Assembly (NCBI GenBank): GCA_007096045.1
Contig: SFAU01000231.1
Span: 1-35,080, forward strand
Direction of reading: 5' to 3'
Length of the DNA stretch: 35,080 nucleotides
From: Microcystis novacekii Mn_MB_F_20050700_S1
GTDB lineage: Bacteria; Cyanobacteriota; Cyanobacteriia; Cyanobacteriales; Microcystaceae
Part shown: in pieces, positions 17,144-25,219 of the stretch
Position numbering within the stretch: position 1 is the stretch's first letter
Layout of the letters: each line of letters opens with the position of its first letter
Notes under the pieces: generated by a model
The model's input: the letters and a program-made list of their open reading frames with translations, nothing else
Database searches by the model: none
Told to the model about the DNA's origin: nothing
Translations under genes and position numbers: made by a program

Positions 17144-17292
17144 TGGGGTGTGACCCCCCCAACCCCCCCGACATCGGGGGGGGGCAGGTGGGGAAGTGGG
17201 GAAGTGGGGAAGTGGGGAAGTGGGGAAGCTGTCTCATCACCCTATCACCCCAAAACCCTATCACCCTATCACCTGACGACCGACGACCGACG
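17144..17292. repeat. Composite intergenic repeat, inverted copy of the 9.2-kb and 29.1-kb modules
   Basis: 17144-17193 is the reverse complement of 9231-9280 apart from one base in a homopolymer. It is followed by five GTGGGGAA octamers (about 17189-17228), then CACCCTATCACCCC-type units and ACGACCG repeats up to 17292. The latter match, in reverse complement, the GATAGGGTGATAGGG module at about 29045-29080. It fills the gap between the dehydrogenase and the BRCT protein gene and stops directly at the latter's stop codon. Confidence 0.75.
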
Positions 17293-17293
17293 G

Positions 17294-19237
17294 CTAAAGT
17301 AATTCTACCATTTGCAGAAATTGGGCTTCTGAAAGGGTTTTTATGCCTAATTTTTGAGCCTTTTTAAGTTTCTCACCGGGAGCTTTACCGAGGAGAATAT
17401 AATCAGTGTTCGCACTGGGGGAACCGGTAACAGTACCACCGACATTAATAATCAATGATTTCGCTTGCTCGCGACTGATTTGGCTGAAGGTTCCTAGTAT
17501 AACTAGGCTTTTTCCCCTTAGGGGATTTTCTGCGGATTCTTCACTCGTCTGGACTATCTTTGCTGTGGGTTGCACTTCTAAACTCGTATCGGCAACCGGG
17601 ATTTTTTGTGCTGCTACTACCAGAGTTTCCTCGGCAATCACTGGGGGAGTTTCTGGTTCCTCTACTACAGGAGTTTCCTTGGCAATCACTGGGGGAGTTT
17701 CCGGTTCTTCTACTACCGGAGTTTCACTAATAATTGCTTCCGGTTCATTAGTGGTAATAGGGGCAGTTGGTTGAGAGAAATCTTCTCTTTCTTGTTGTCG
17801 GTTTTGAATTTGAAGCTCTAAAGCGGTGATTTCTTTTTGCTTAGTTGCTAACTCACCCTCAAAATTAATTTTTTCCTTTTCTAAAGCTTTAGCTGCCGTT
17901 TTTTGGACTTCTAAATCTTGAGTTAGTTGGCGATTTTGTTGGCTTAATTCCTCGATATGACGGGAAGTTGTGGTTTCTAATTGGTCTTTTTCGGCACTTA
18001 ATTGGTGTAGTTGAATCTCTAAATTAGAAATGTTTTCCCGATAGGTTTCTAGCTGTTGCGGTAACTGGTTTAATTCCTGTAATTGGCCTTCTAAATCAGT
18101 AATTTTTGCCTGAGAATCGGCCAATTGTTGCGGTAACTGGTTTAATTCCTGTAATTGGCCTTCTAAATCAGTAATTTTTGCCTGAGAATCGGCCAATTGT
18201 TGCGGTAACTGGTTTAATTCCTGTAATTGGCCTTCTAAATCAGCAATTTTTTCGGCAGCAGTGGTCAATTGTGCCGATAATTCCCCTTTCTGGACTTCTA
18301 AAGCTTGTAACTCCAGTTTAGCTGCTTCGAGACGAGCGCCGAGACTGTCCTTTTCGTCGGTTATAGCCGCCACTTGAGCGACGGTTTCTTGGAGTTTTAT
18401 AGTTAAATTGTCGCATTCTTGGCCTAAAGAGAGCGATCGAGTTTGACTTGCGGCTAAATCTTCGCTGAGAGACTTTTTTTCCTGTTCTAACCCGGTAATT
18501 TGACCCTGTAAGCTGGCTATTTCTTGCTGTCCTTGCTCATAATGTTCTGTTTGGTGAGCTAGATTCTGTTCTAAGGTTTGAATTTGACCTTGCAAGTTGG
18601 GAATTTGGGCGGCTAAATCGCTTAATTCCTGGTTTTTATGCTCTAAATCTGCCACTTTGGCCTTTAATTCCTCGGCTTTTTCTAGATCTTGCTGTAAGAG
18701 AGTTTTATCCTGTTCTAGGGTCTGAATTTGACTATAGAGAGAGGTGGTCTGTTTTTTGGTCAAATCAAATTGACGGTTAATTTCGCCTTTTTGCTGCTCT
18801 AAAGTTTGAATCTGTGCCTCTAGGCTAGTAATTTGGGCTTTTTCTGCCTCTAACTGCTCCATCAAACCAGCTTTCTCCGCTTCTATTTCCTTAGCGGTGG
18901 TTTTCAGGTGTTGAATTTCATTCTCACCTATCTGGACAGCTTGCTGGAGGGACTGGAGAGCATTTTCTAAATCCGTAGCTTTCTGCTGTAATTGGGCGGA
19001 ATGTTGTTCTATGTGAATTATTTTGGCGTGCAGCTGCTGATTTTCATCTTTTGAATCTGATTGCGCCACTTCTAAACCCTTGACTTGAGCCAACAAATCT
19101 GAGTTACCTTGCTGTAATTGCGCTTGTGCGGCTAAAAGGGCGGTATTTTTGCTGACGAGACTAGAGCGCGACCAGAGGAATAGTCCTCCGAAAACAGCAC
19201 TTAAACCTAATCCTTCATAAATTAATTCGTTGAGCAT
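17294..19237 (-). CDS. Membrane-anchored coiled-coil protein with a C-terminal BRCT domain
   Basis: A 647-residue protein in three parts. Residues 4-22 are a hydrophobic stretch (GLSAVFGGLFLW), a likely membrane anchor. Residues 30-490 are almost continuous heptad-rich coiled coil with Gln, Glu and Leu dominance, including three copies of a 24-residue unit (about residues 333-400). Next is a low-complexity Pro/Glu/Thr/Val segment with PVVEEPETPPVIA twice. The last 75 residues are a BRCT domain (LRGKSLVILGTFSQISREQA, GGTVTGSPSANTDYILLG, LGIKTLSEAQFLQM), most like that of NAD-dependent DNA ligase. A GGAGG ribosome site fixes the start at 19237. BRCT domains bind protein or DNA ends, so tethering DNA or a DNA-repair partner to the membrane is possible; this is inference. 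No catalytic domain. Confidence 0.8.
   Translation of the reverse strand: MLNELIYEGLGLSAVFGGLFLWSRSSLVSKNTALLAAQAQLQQGNSDLLAQVKGLEVAQSDSKDENQQLHAKIIHIEQHSAQLQQKATDLENALQSLQQAVQIGENEIQHLKTTAKEIEAEKAGLMEQLEAEKAQITSLEAQIQTLEQQKGEINRQFDLTKKQTTSLYSQIQTLEQDKTLLQQDLEKAEELKAKVADLEHKNQELSDLAAQIPNLQGQIQTLEQNLAHQTEHYEQGQQEIASLQGQITGLEQEKKSLSEDLAASQTRSLSLGQECDNLTIKLQETVAQVAAITDEKDSLGARLEAAKLELQALEVQKGELSAQLTTAAEKIADLEGQLQELNQLPQQLADSQAKITDLEGQLQELNQLPQQLADSQAKITDLEGQLQELNQLPQQLETYRENISNLEIQLHQLSAEKDQLETTTSRHIEELSQQNRQLTQDLEVQKTAAKALEKEKINFEGELATKQKEITALELQIQNRQQEREDFSQPTAPITTNEPEAIISETPVVEEPETPPVIAKETPVVEEPETPPVIAEETLVVAAQKIPVADTSLEVQPTAKIVQTSEESAENPLRGKSLVILGTFSQISREQAKSLIINVGGTVTGSPSANTDYILLGKAPGEKLKKAQKLGIKTLSEAQFLQMVELL
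18057..18250 (-). repeat. Tandem 72-bp repeat inside the coiled-coil gene
   Basis: Nearly identical 72-base units encode KITDLEGQLQELNQLPQQLA three times in a row. The copies are almost identical at DNA level, so the duplication is recent and the number of units may vary between strains. Confidence 0.85.
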
Positions 19238-19563
19238 ATCTACCCTCCTAGACAAGCGAAAAACAGTCACCTAACCGAACTGATGCGGCAATTTTGGTTA
19301 TAGACCTACATCTCTACTTATATCAGTTACGGGCTGCATTCGGGGGAAGGGCGGGGAAAAAGTCACTTCTTTCATCCTGCCCGGTATAAAAAGGTGGGTA
19401 GTGTTCTGAATCTGTGGATAAGACAAGTCACAATGAATAGACTGACTACCTCGCAGAAATACGATCCACAGGTCTAGAACATTACCGGAATTGAGAAATT
19501 GAGGATGATTTGATAGGATGTCAGTGCAATCGGTTAATAGTAAAGGAAAAACCCCCATTTCTC
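19238..19563. other. Divergent intergenic region between the BRCT-protein gene and pilT
   Basis: About 326 bases from which both genes are transcribed outward. A GGAGG ribosome site for the minus-strand gene lies at about 19243-19250. TGTGGATAA (19413-19421) matches a DnaA box once, with a partial one near 19467. A weak 86-codon frame on the minus strand (19298-19558) has no protein-like character. No clear promoter stands out. Confidence 0.5.
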
Positions 19564-20883
19564 ATGAGTCAAAATCCCAATTCTTCCTCGCGATCACTGC
19601 AGCCGCTGCCGATTCCCTCCATGCTGATACCTGCCTCAGAGTTAATCACGGAAATCAGCACGGGGACAACTGAAGAAATTACGCAACAAGTGGCGATACC
19701 GACCAAAACTACCCAGAATATGCTGCAAAATGGTCAAATTACTGCCCCACGTCCTCCTCAAAATCGCGCTCCCAGTCAGGCTGCTTCCCCCCAAACCCCA
19801 CCCCGGCCTGGTCGCGCCCCCAATCAACCCCCCCTAGAACATTTGATCCGGATGGCCTTTGATCGGGGTTATTCGGACGTTCACCTGGGAGTTGGAGAAA
19901 AACCCCGGATGCGCGATCGTGGTGAAATGATTATTCTCAACTATCCTGAAATTGACATCAACACTTTTTATAGTTGGTTACGGGAAATCCTAGGGGAAGA
20001 AGAAATCCTTCGCTTTCAAAAAGACCTAGAATTTGACGGTGCAACTCAGTACGAATTCGCTAGGGTGCGGATTAATATCTTTGAAAGTCTGCGCGGTCCT
20101 GGGATGGTTTTGCGTCTAATTCCCATGAAAATCCTCACTATAGAACAATTGGGCTTACCGGCTGTGTTCCGGAATGTGTGCGATGTGCAGAAGGGATTGA
20201 TATTAATCACCGGTCCGACGGGTTCAGGGAAATCCACCACCCTAGCAGCCATGATCGATTACATCAATAAAGAACACGCCAAACATATTATCACCATCGA
20301 AGACCCGATCGAATTTGTCCATCAAAGTCGTCGCAGTTTGATCACACAACGGGAAGTGGGAATACACACCCATGAGTTTGATAATGCCCTAAAAGCCTCT
20401 TTGCGGGAAGACCCAGATATTATTCTGGTGGGGGAGATGCGGGACAAATCCACCGTTAATACTGCCCTGAAAGCTGCCCAAACCGGTCACTTAGTTATGG
20501 GAACCCTGCACACCAACAGCGCCGTTAAAACCCTGGAGCGGATTTTAACTCTTTATACCGCCGAGGAACAAGAATCGCTGCGGCTGGCGATCGCAGAATC
20601 CTTGGTTTGTATTATCTCCCAGGGTTTATGTCGTACCACCGACGGTAAACGGACTGCTTTTCACGATATTCTCGTCAACACAGAGGCCGTCAAAGATTAC
20701 ATTTGCAGCGGCAAAAATGACGAAATTCTCGAATTAATGAAAGATGGCGAATACCACGGCATGATTACCACTAATCAATCTCTATTTAACCTCTATCAAG
20801 AAGGACGGATTACCGATGAGGTGGCCTTGGCCATGTCCCCAGTTCCCAATGAACTGGCGATGATGCTGCGGGGTAGAATCTAG
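19564..20883 (+). CDS. pilT: Type IV pilus retraction ATPase, PilT family
   Basis: A 439-residue secretion ATPase. The PilT core covers about residues 88-439: a PAS-like N-terminal domain with HLIRMAFDRGYSDVHLGVGE, Walker A GPTGSGKST (217-225), the Asp box ITIEDPIEFVH, the PilT-type RSLITQREVG, Walker B DPDIILVGEMRD and the His box LVMGTLHTNSA. It should drive pilus retraction and twitching at the inner membrane. Compared with ordinary PilT (about 345-370 residues) it has an N-terminal extension of 85 residues rich in Pro, Ser, Gln and Thr. It is not beside pilB or pilC, so it may be the second, regulatory PilT (PilT2 type) rather than PilT1; that is inference. ATG at 19564 is preferred over an earlier in-frame start at 19510. 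Confidence 0.9.
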   Translation: MSQNPNSSSRSLQPLPIPSMLIPASELITEISTGTTEEITQQVAIPTKTTQNMLQNGQITAPRPPQNRAPSQAASPQTPPRPGRAPNQPPLEHLIRMAFDRGYSDVHLGVGEKPRMRDRGEMIILNYPEIDINTFYSWLREILGEEEILRFQKDLEFDGATQYEFARVRINIFESLRGPGMVLRLIPMKILTIEQLGLPAVFRNVCDVQKGLILITGPTGSGKSTTLAAMIDYINKEHAKHIITIEDPIEFVHQSRRSLITQREVGIHTHEFDNALKASLREDPDIILVGEMRDKSTVNTALKAAQTGHLVMGTLHTNSAVKTLERILTLYTAEEQESLRLAIAESLVCIISQGLCRTTDGKRTAFHDILVNTEAVKDYICSGKNDEILELMKDGEYHGMITTNQSLFNLYQEGRITDEVALAMSPVPNELAMMLRGRI

Positions 20884-20973
20884 AAAAACCCTGAAGGAAA
20901 TTCTGGAGGGGTCAAGAGTTTAGTAGTCTAGAAAAATAGAAGCTCCTATTTATTCTTTACGGGAACCCCTCAA

Positions 20974-21720
20974 GTGGCTACTTCTGCGATTGTGTTGCCC
21001 GATATTTTTAAAGGCATCGCCCTGTTTACCCCCGGGGGCGACCTGATTTACTGTATCGATGCCAATAAACAAACTCATTGGCATCTGAATCTCTGTGCTG
21101 CTCTCCAGTCCGCATTAGGGTTGCCAGAACCCCCCCATTTTTTAGTTCCTAGTTTTACTGCTACCATTGATCGCTGGCGAGATCCCTACAGTCACCGTAT
21201 TCATACCAGTGCCGAAGTATATCCCCTTGTCCGTCGCTATCAGCCTTTATTAAATGCTATTTTCGCCACGGACGATCAAGCTTGGTTTACTGTACCTTGG
21301 CAGGAACAATCCTCTAATCCCACTATCTTAGAAACCTATCGTCAGCAGTTTCCCCAACTTTGGCAATCCCACGATCTGATTCTCCGTTATCAGGAGTACC
21401 CCGCAGCCACTTCGGTGATTAGTGCTGACTCTGACTATACTAACCCTAGTCCCAAGGGTTATGTTTTGCGGTTATTTGTCTCTGGTAATAATGCCAATAC
21501 CAAGCACACCCTAGAATCGATTCATCAGCTTCTAGAACGAGAATTACACCATCCCTATACTCTGAAAGTGATCGATATCTCTAAGCATCCAGAACAAGCG
21601 GAATCTAATCATGTCTCTGCTATTCCCACTTTAGTCCGGGTTTGGCCGCAACCGGTGAAACGCATCATCGGCGAATTTGAGGATTTACCGCGAGTATTAC
21701 AGATTATCGCCACCGCTTAG
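20974..21720 (+). CDS. KaiB-fold protein with an extra N-terminal domain
   Basis: A 248-residue protein. Residues 161-245 resemble KaiB and the KaiB-like sensor of SasA: YVLRLFVSGNN, then LLERELHHPYTLKVIDISKHPEQAE as two pieces, then AIPTLVRVWPQPVKRIIGEF, with the KaiB-type proline-rich PQPVKRIIG. Residues 1-160 form a domain I do not recognise (IFKGIALFTPGGDLIYCID near the start, several Trp and Pro). KaiB itself is about 100 residues, so this is a fusion family, not the clock KaiB; kaiA and kaiC are absent here. A role in binding KaiC-like proteins or in redox/clock signalling is inference. The start is GTG at 20974; no upstream ATG exists. Its stop overlaps the convergent small gene by four bases. 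Confidence 0.75.
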   Translation: MATSAIVLPDIFKGIALFTPGGDLIYCIDANKQTHWHLNLCAALQSALGLPEPPHFLVPSFTATIDRWRDPYSHRIHTSAEVYPLVRRYQPLLNAIFATDDQAWFTVPWQEQSSNPTILETYRQQFPQLWQSHDLILRYQEYPAATSVISADSDYTNPSPKGYVLRLFVSGNNANTKHTLESIHQLLERELHHPYTLKVIDISKHPEQAESNHVSAIPTLVRVWPQPVKRIIGEFEDLPRVLQIIATA

Positions 21721-21929
21721 GGTTTAAAAACTTCTGACTCGATTCCTCGCCACCATTCGCCCAATTTCATTAAGTCTTGCTGAATATCATCCAATTCTTG
21801 GATGTATTCCTGTTGGGAAAGACTGGCGCGACGTTCTTGCAGTTTTTTGAGACGCAATTGCACTAACAGCCAAGGCTTGGAAATACTGTTAGTTTCTTCA
21901 ATATAGCGAGCGATATCTTGACTATCCAT
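21717..21929 (-). CDS. Small conserved-looking protein of unknown function
   Basis: A 70-residue, highly charged and probably helical protein starting MDSQDIARYIEETNSISKPW and ending near KLGEWWRGIESEVFKP. I do not know its family name. It is supported by a clean ATG, helical periodicity, the conserved-looking aromatic tail, and a tight fit between neighbours: it overlaps the KaiB-like gene by four bases tail to tail and diverges from the carboxypeptidase gene. No membrane segment or metal motif. Confidence 0.65.
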   Translation of the reverse strand: MDSQDIARYIEETNSISKPWLLVQLRLKKLQERRASLSQQEYIQELDDIQQDLMKLGEWWRGIESEVFKP

Positions 21930-22000
21930 AGTTTTTGACTGTTATTATCCTATATTTTGTCAAATTAACCCAAGAATCCTTTTTTTAGTTGCAGAAGATT

Positions 22001-23662
22001 ATGTTTGACTTTAGCCACTATTACCCCTACGTCGAATTGGTTTCTTTCCTCAAAAACCTAGCTTCGTCCTATCCTAATTTAATTAGCCTCACCTCGATCG
22101 GTAAAAGCTACGAAAATCGAGATATCTGGTTAACTACCCTAACAAATCAAGCAACAGGCCAATATTTAGAAAAACCTGCCTATTGGATCGATGCTAACAC
22201 CCATGCGGGAGAAGTAACAGGCTCTGCCGTCGCTCTCTACACTATCTCTCATCTTTTGCGCCAATACGGTCATAATTCCTCAATTACCAGACTTCTTGAC
22301 CATTACACTGTCTATATTTTGCCGCGATTGGCCGTGGATGGAGCGGAAAAATATCTCACTACTCCCTATATGTTACGATCGAGCATTCGCCCCTATCCCC
22401 ACACAGATGAGAAACCGGGGCTATATCCTGAAGATATTAACGGCGATGGTTTAATCTTGCAAATGCGCCAAAAAGATACCTGTGGCGCTTGGAAAATTTC
22501 TGCACAAGATCCTCGCATTATGGTGCGTCGCCAACCGGAGGAATTTGAGGGGACTTTTTACACTTTGCTCACCGAAGGTTTAATCCGCGATTACGATGGC
22601 TATAATTTTACCACTGCCCCTACCCTAGAAGGCTTAGATTTTAACCGCAATTATCCCGTTTATTGGGTTCCTGAAGGAGAACAACAGGGGGCCGGAGATT
22701 TTCCCTTTTCCGAGCCAGAAACCCGTGCAGAAGCCGAATTTTGGGCAAATAACACCAATATTAATGGCTTCGTTACCTATCATACCTATTCGGCAGTCAT
22801 GTTGCGTCCCTATAGCACCCATCCCGATGAATATTTCCCCGTGGAAGACTTAGAAATGTATAAATATATTGCTGATAAGGGAAAAGCAATTACTGGTTAT
22901 GAATGCGTTTCTGTCTATCACGATTTTCGTTATCATCCCAAAGAAGTGACTAACGGTGCCATGGATGATTACGGTTACGATCATTTTGGTTGGTATGGTT
23001 TTACGGTGGAGTTATGGGATGCACCCACCCAAGCAGGAGTGAAAAAAGATGATTACATTCAATGGTTTCGCTGGCATCCTTTTGAAGATGAATTAAAATT
23101 ACAGCGTTGGAATGATGAAAATTTAGCGGGAAAGGGTTTTATTAATTGGCAAAGTTTTGATCATCCCCAATTGGGAGAGGTGGAAATTGGCGGTTGGGAC
23201 TTTAAAAATGTCTGGCAAAATGCCCCAGAAAAGTATTTACCGGATTTATGTGAGAAACAATGTCAGTTTACTATTGCCCATGCTTTAATGTCACCTCTTT
23301 TAGCTATCTCTCGTCTTGATCTTAAGGCCCAGGGAAATGGCATTTATCATCTGGTTTTACAGTTAGAAAATCAGGGATTCTTACCCACTTATACCAGTAA
23401 AAAAGCACTGGAAAGAAAGATCGTTCGTCCGATTCAAGTCAAGTTAAATTTAGCCGATGACGTGAGTTTAATAGTGGGAAAATTAGAGCAGGAAATCGGT
23501 CACTTAGAAGGTCGATCAAATAAAGTGTATAGTAGTCTTGCTCACGGTTTAGATTATCGCTGTACAGTGGAATGGGTGATTAAAGGAGTTTCCGGTCAAG
23601 AAATCGAGATTGTCGCTATAGCGGAAAGAGCGGGAACAGTCAGACAAAAAGTGATTTTATAG
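22001..23662 (+). CDS. M14-family zinc carboxypeptidase
   Basis: A 553-residue metallocarboxypeptidase. The zinc ligands are His68 and Glu71 (ANTHAGEVTGSA) and His261 (VTYHTYSAVMLRPY); Arg216 in DFNRNYP fits the substrate-binding pair, and Glu337 in GFTVELWD is the general base. The N-terminal segment FDFSHYYPYVELVSFLKNL is the family's usual opening. After the catalytic domain (to about residue 380) comes a beta-rich region of about 170 residues that may bind substrate or act as a prodomain-like module. No signal peptide, so probably cytoplasmic. ATG at 22001 with AGAAG before it is chosen; a TTG four codons upstream is possible. Its 3' end overlaps the convergent gene by six bases. Confidence 0.9.
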   Translation: MFDFSHYYPYVELVSFLKNLASSYPNLISLTSIGKSYENRDIWLTTLTNQATGQYLEKPAYWIDANTHAGEVTGSAVALYTISHLLRQYGHNSSITRLLDHYTVYILPRLAVDGAEKYLTTPYMLRSSIRPYPHTDEKPGLYPEDINGDGLILQMRQKDTCGAWKISAQDPRIMVRRQPEEFEGTFYTLLTEGLIRDYDGYNFTTAPTLEGLDFNRNYPVYWVPEGEQQGAGDFPFSEPETRAEAEFWANNTNINGFVTYHTYSAVMLRPYSTHPDEYFPVEDLEMYKYIADKGKAITGYECVSVYHDFRYHPKEVTNGAMDDYGYDHFGWYGFTVELWDAPTQAGVKKDDYIQWFRWHPFEDELKLQRWNDENLAGKGFINWQSFDHPQLGEVEIGGWDFKNVWQNAPEKYLPDLCEKQCQFTIAHALMSPLLAISRLDLKAQGNGIYHLVLQLENQGFLPTYTSKKALERKIVRPIQVKLNLADDVSLIVGKLEQEIGHLEGRSNKVYSSLAHGLDYRCTVEWVIKGVSGQEIEIVAIAERAGTVRQKVIL

Positions 23663-24127
23663 AGCTATTTTTGGGTTCGATAAAATTGTTAAATAAGTCT
23701 CGTGGGATTCGGTGGGTAAAACTCGCAATTTTTGGCTGCGAAGATCTGGTTCTAATCCCAAAGCTTCTAAAGGAATTACTCCTAATAAATTGTTTTGACC
23801 TTCGGGTAATTCCAAACATTCAAAAGTTCCTTCCCGTCCCGCGATAATCAAGGTAGCATCGCGAAAAATTCTCGCTTTTCCTATACCTTTAGCCGTAGCC
23901 ACATCTACTTCTTTTAAAAGCTGTAAACCCAAGCGGGAGATTACTTCTGGCACTAGACAAAGAGTGGTTGCCCCCGTATCAACCAAGACATTTTCTAGGG
24001 TAAGAGAGCGAATTTGATCGGGAGAAATTACAGCCGCTGCTGCTAAAATTTGATCGGCGCGATTGATAACTGTAATGCTGGTGTAGATTTTGCCCATATC
24101 TTCTGCAATAATTGCTGGATCAACCAT
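23657..24127 (-). CDS. Retropepsin-like (clan AA) aspartic protease domain protein
   Basis: A 156-residue protein with the single aspartic-protease motif LVDTGATTLCLVP (Asp50), preceded by NVLVD and followed by GLQLLKEVDVAT and a second hydrophobic-Gly stretch (NNLLGVIPLEALGLEPD), as in the retropepsin-like domains of bacteria. One domain has one catalytic Asp, so it must dimerise to be active. No signal peptide or membrane segment. Substrate unknown. It lies 66 bases downstream of the pentapeptide-repeat gene on the same strand and may be its operon partner. The ATG at 24127 is the only sensible start. Confidence 0.78.
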   Translation of the reverse strand: MVDPAIIAEDMGKIYTSITVINRADQILAAAAVISPDQIRSLTLENVLVDTGATTLCLVPEVISRLGLQLLKEVDVATAKGIGKARIFRDATLIIAGREGTFECLELPEGQNNLLGVIPLEALGLEPDLRSQKLRVLPTESHETYLTILSNPKIAL

Positions 24128-24193
24128 AATACTACCCTCAATTCTACTCCTAAATTATACCAGAATAACTGCCAACAAAATTGTCTAGTAACT

Positions 24194-25186
24194 TTAATTA
24201 TTAATCCGGCCATCCGGCATAATTGCACCGCAGAAGTTAACTCCCATCAGATTAGCGCTCATTAACTCAGCACCAGTTAGATCCGCATTACTTAAATCAG
24301 CACCGGTGAGATTTGCTCTAGCAAAGAAAGCATTGATTAAATCCGCTTCCCTAAGATTAACTCCTGAAAGATTAGCCCTTCTTAAGTCAGCATGATTCAT
24401 TCTTGCCGCTTGAAAATTAGCTTGACTAAGATTAGCTCGATCGAATTTTATGTGAGTCATAATTGCACTATGGAAATTTGCACCCATTGCTTCCGTATCG
24501 CTCATTTTTGATCGCATTAAGTTGGCTCCCTCTAGGTTTGCACCCACTAAATGCGCCCCGATTAAATTAGCATCAGTGAGTAAAGCACCTTGGAGATTAG
24601 CATTAGTTAAATCCGCTTTTCTAAGGTCAACATTGCATAAATTAGCACCCTCTAAATTTGCTCCTACTAGATAAGCTCGCACCAGATTAACCCCTTTCAT
24701 ATTAGCCCCTTGCAGGTCGGCGCGATAGAGATTAGCCGCTTGTAAATTACTGTTATAGTTTTTCTTTTCCTGACGCATATTTGTACCCCGCAAACAAGCA
24801 CCAGTGAGGTTAGCACCACTTAAATTAGCCCCCCGTAAATCTGCGCCGATTAAGTTAGCGTCAAGTAAAGTAGCTAGGGTTATATCGGTATCACGAAGAT
24901 TAGCCTTTTGTAGCATTGCTCCGTGTAAATTAGCACTGCGTAAATCTGCCCCATTTAAGTCAACTTGGTTGAGACTAGCACCGCTTAAATTAGCTCCTAC
25001 AAGATTAGCTTGAGCGAGATTAGCCCGGTTAAGATAGGCAAAGAGAAGATTGGCTCCGTGCAGATCCGCTTCATTTAAAACAATGCCAATTAAGTCAGCA
25101 CCAACTAAATTAACTTCTGGTAATTTTGAGCCACTAAACTGAGTTTCTCCCGCATCATAACGTGCAATTAATTCGGTGGGTTTCAT
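24194..25186 (-). CDS. Pentapeptide-repeat protein
   Basis: A 330-residue protein built from about 55 consecutive A(D/N)LXX pentapeptides, from about residue 24 to 322, which fold as a right-handed quadrilateral beta helix. The N-terminus MKPTELIARYDAGETQFSG is the usual cap in cyanobacterial members. The regular helix is interrupted at about residues 137-147 by a charged insert (RQEKKNYNSN), which should form a loop. Biochemical function is unknown for nearly all such cyanobacterial proteins; DNA-mimic activity is known only for a distinct subset (Qnr/MfpA). It is 33 bases behind the triple-repeat gene and ahead of the retropepsin-like gene, all minus strand, so a three-gene operon is likely. 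Confidence 0.92.
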   Translation of the reverse strand: MKPTELIARYDAGETQFSGSKLPEVNLVGADLIGIVLNEADLHGANLLFAYLNRANLAQANLVGANLSGASLNQVDLNGADLRSANLHGAMLQKANLRDTDITLATLLDANLIGADLRGANLSGANLTGACLRGTNMRQEKKNYNSNLQAANLYRADLQGANMKGVNLVRAYLVGANLEGANLCNVDLRKADLTNANLQGALLTDANLIGAHLVGANLEGANLMRSKMSDTEAMGANFHSAIMTHIKFDRANLSQANFQAARMNHADLRRANLSGVNLREADLINAFFARANLTGADLSNADLTGAELMSANLMGVNFCGAIMPDGRINN

Positions 25187-25219
25187 AGTTAGAATATCCA
25201 GATAAATTTGGGTAAAAAA

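Noticed and set aside
17143-17367. 74-codon plus-strand frame across the G-rich repeat
   Set aside because: It is built from GTGGGGAA repeats and the 3' end of the BRCT gene in antisense.
19413-19475. DnaA box TGTGGATAA and a second partial one, possible origin
   Set aside because: One perfect box without a cluster, AT-rich unwinding region or dnaA/dnaN nearby is not an origin.
19298-19558. 86-codon minus-strand frame between the BRCT-protein gene and pilT
   Set aside because: Its composition is not protein-like and it covers the likely promoter region of pilT.
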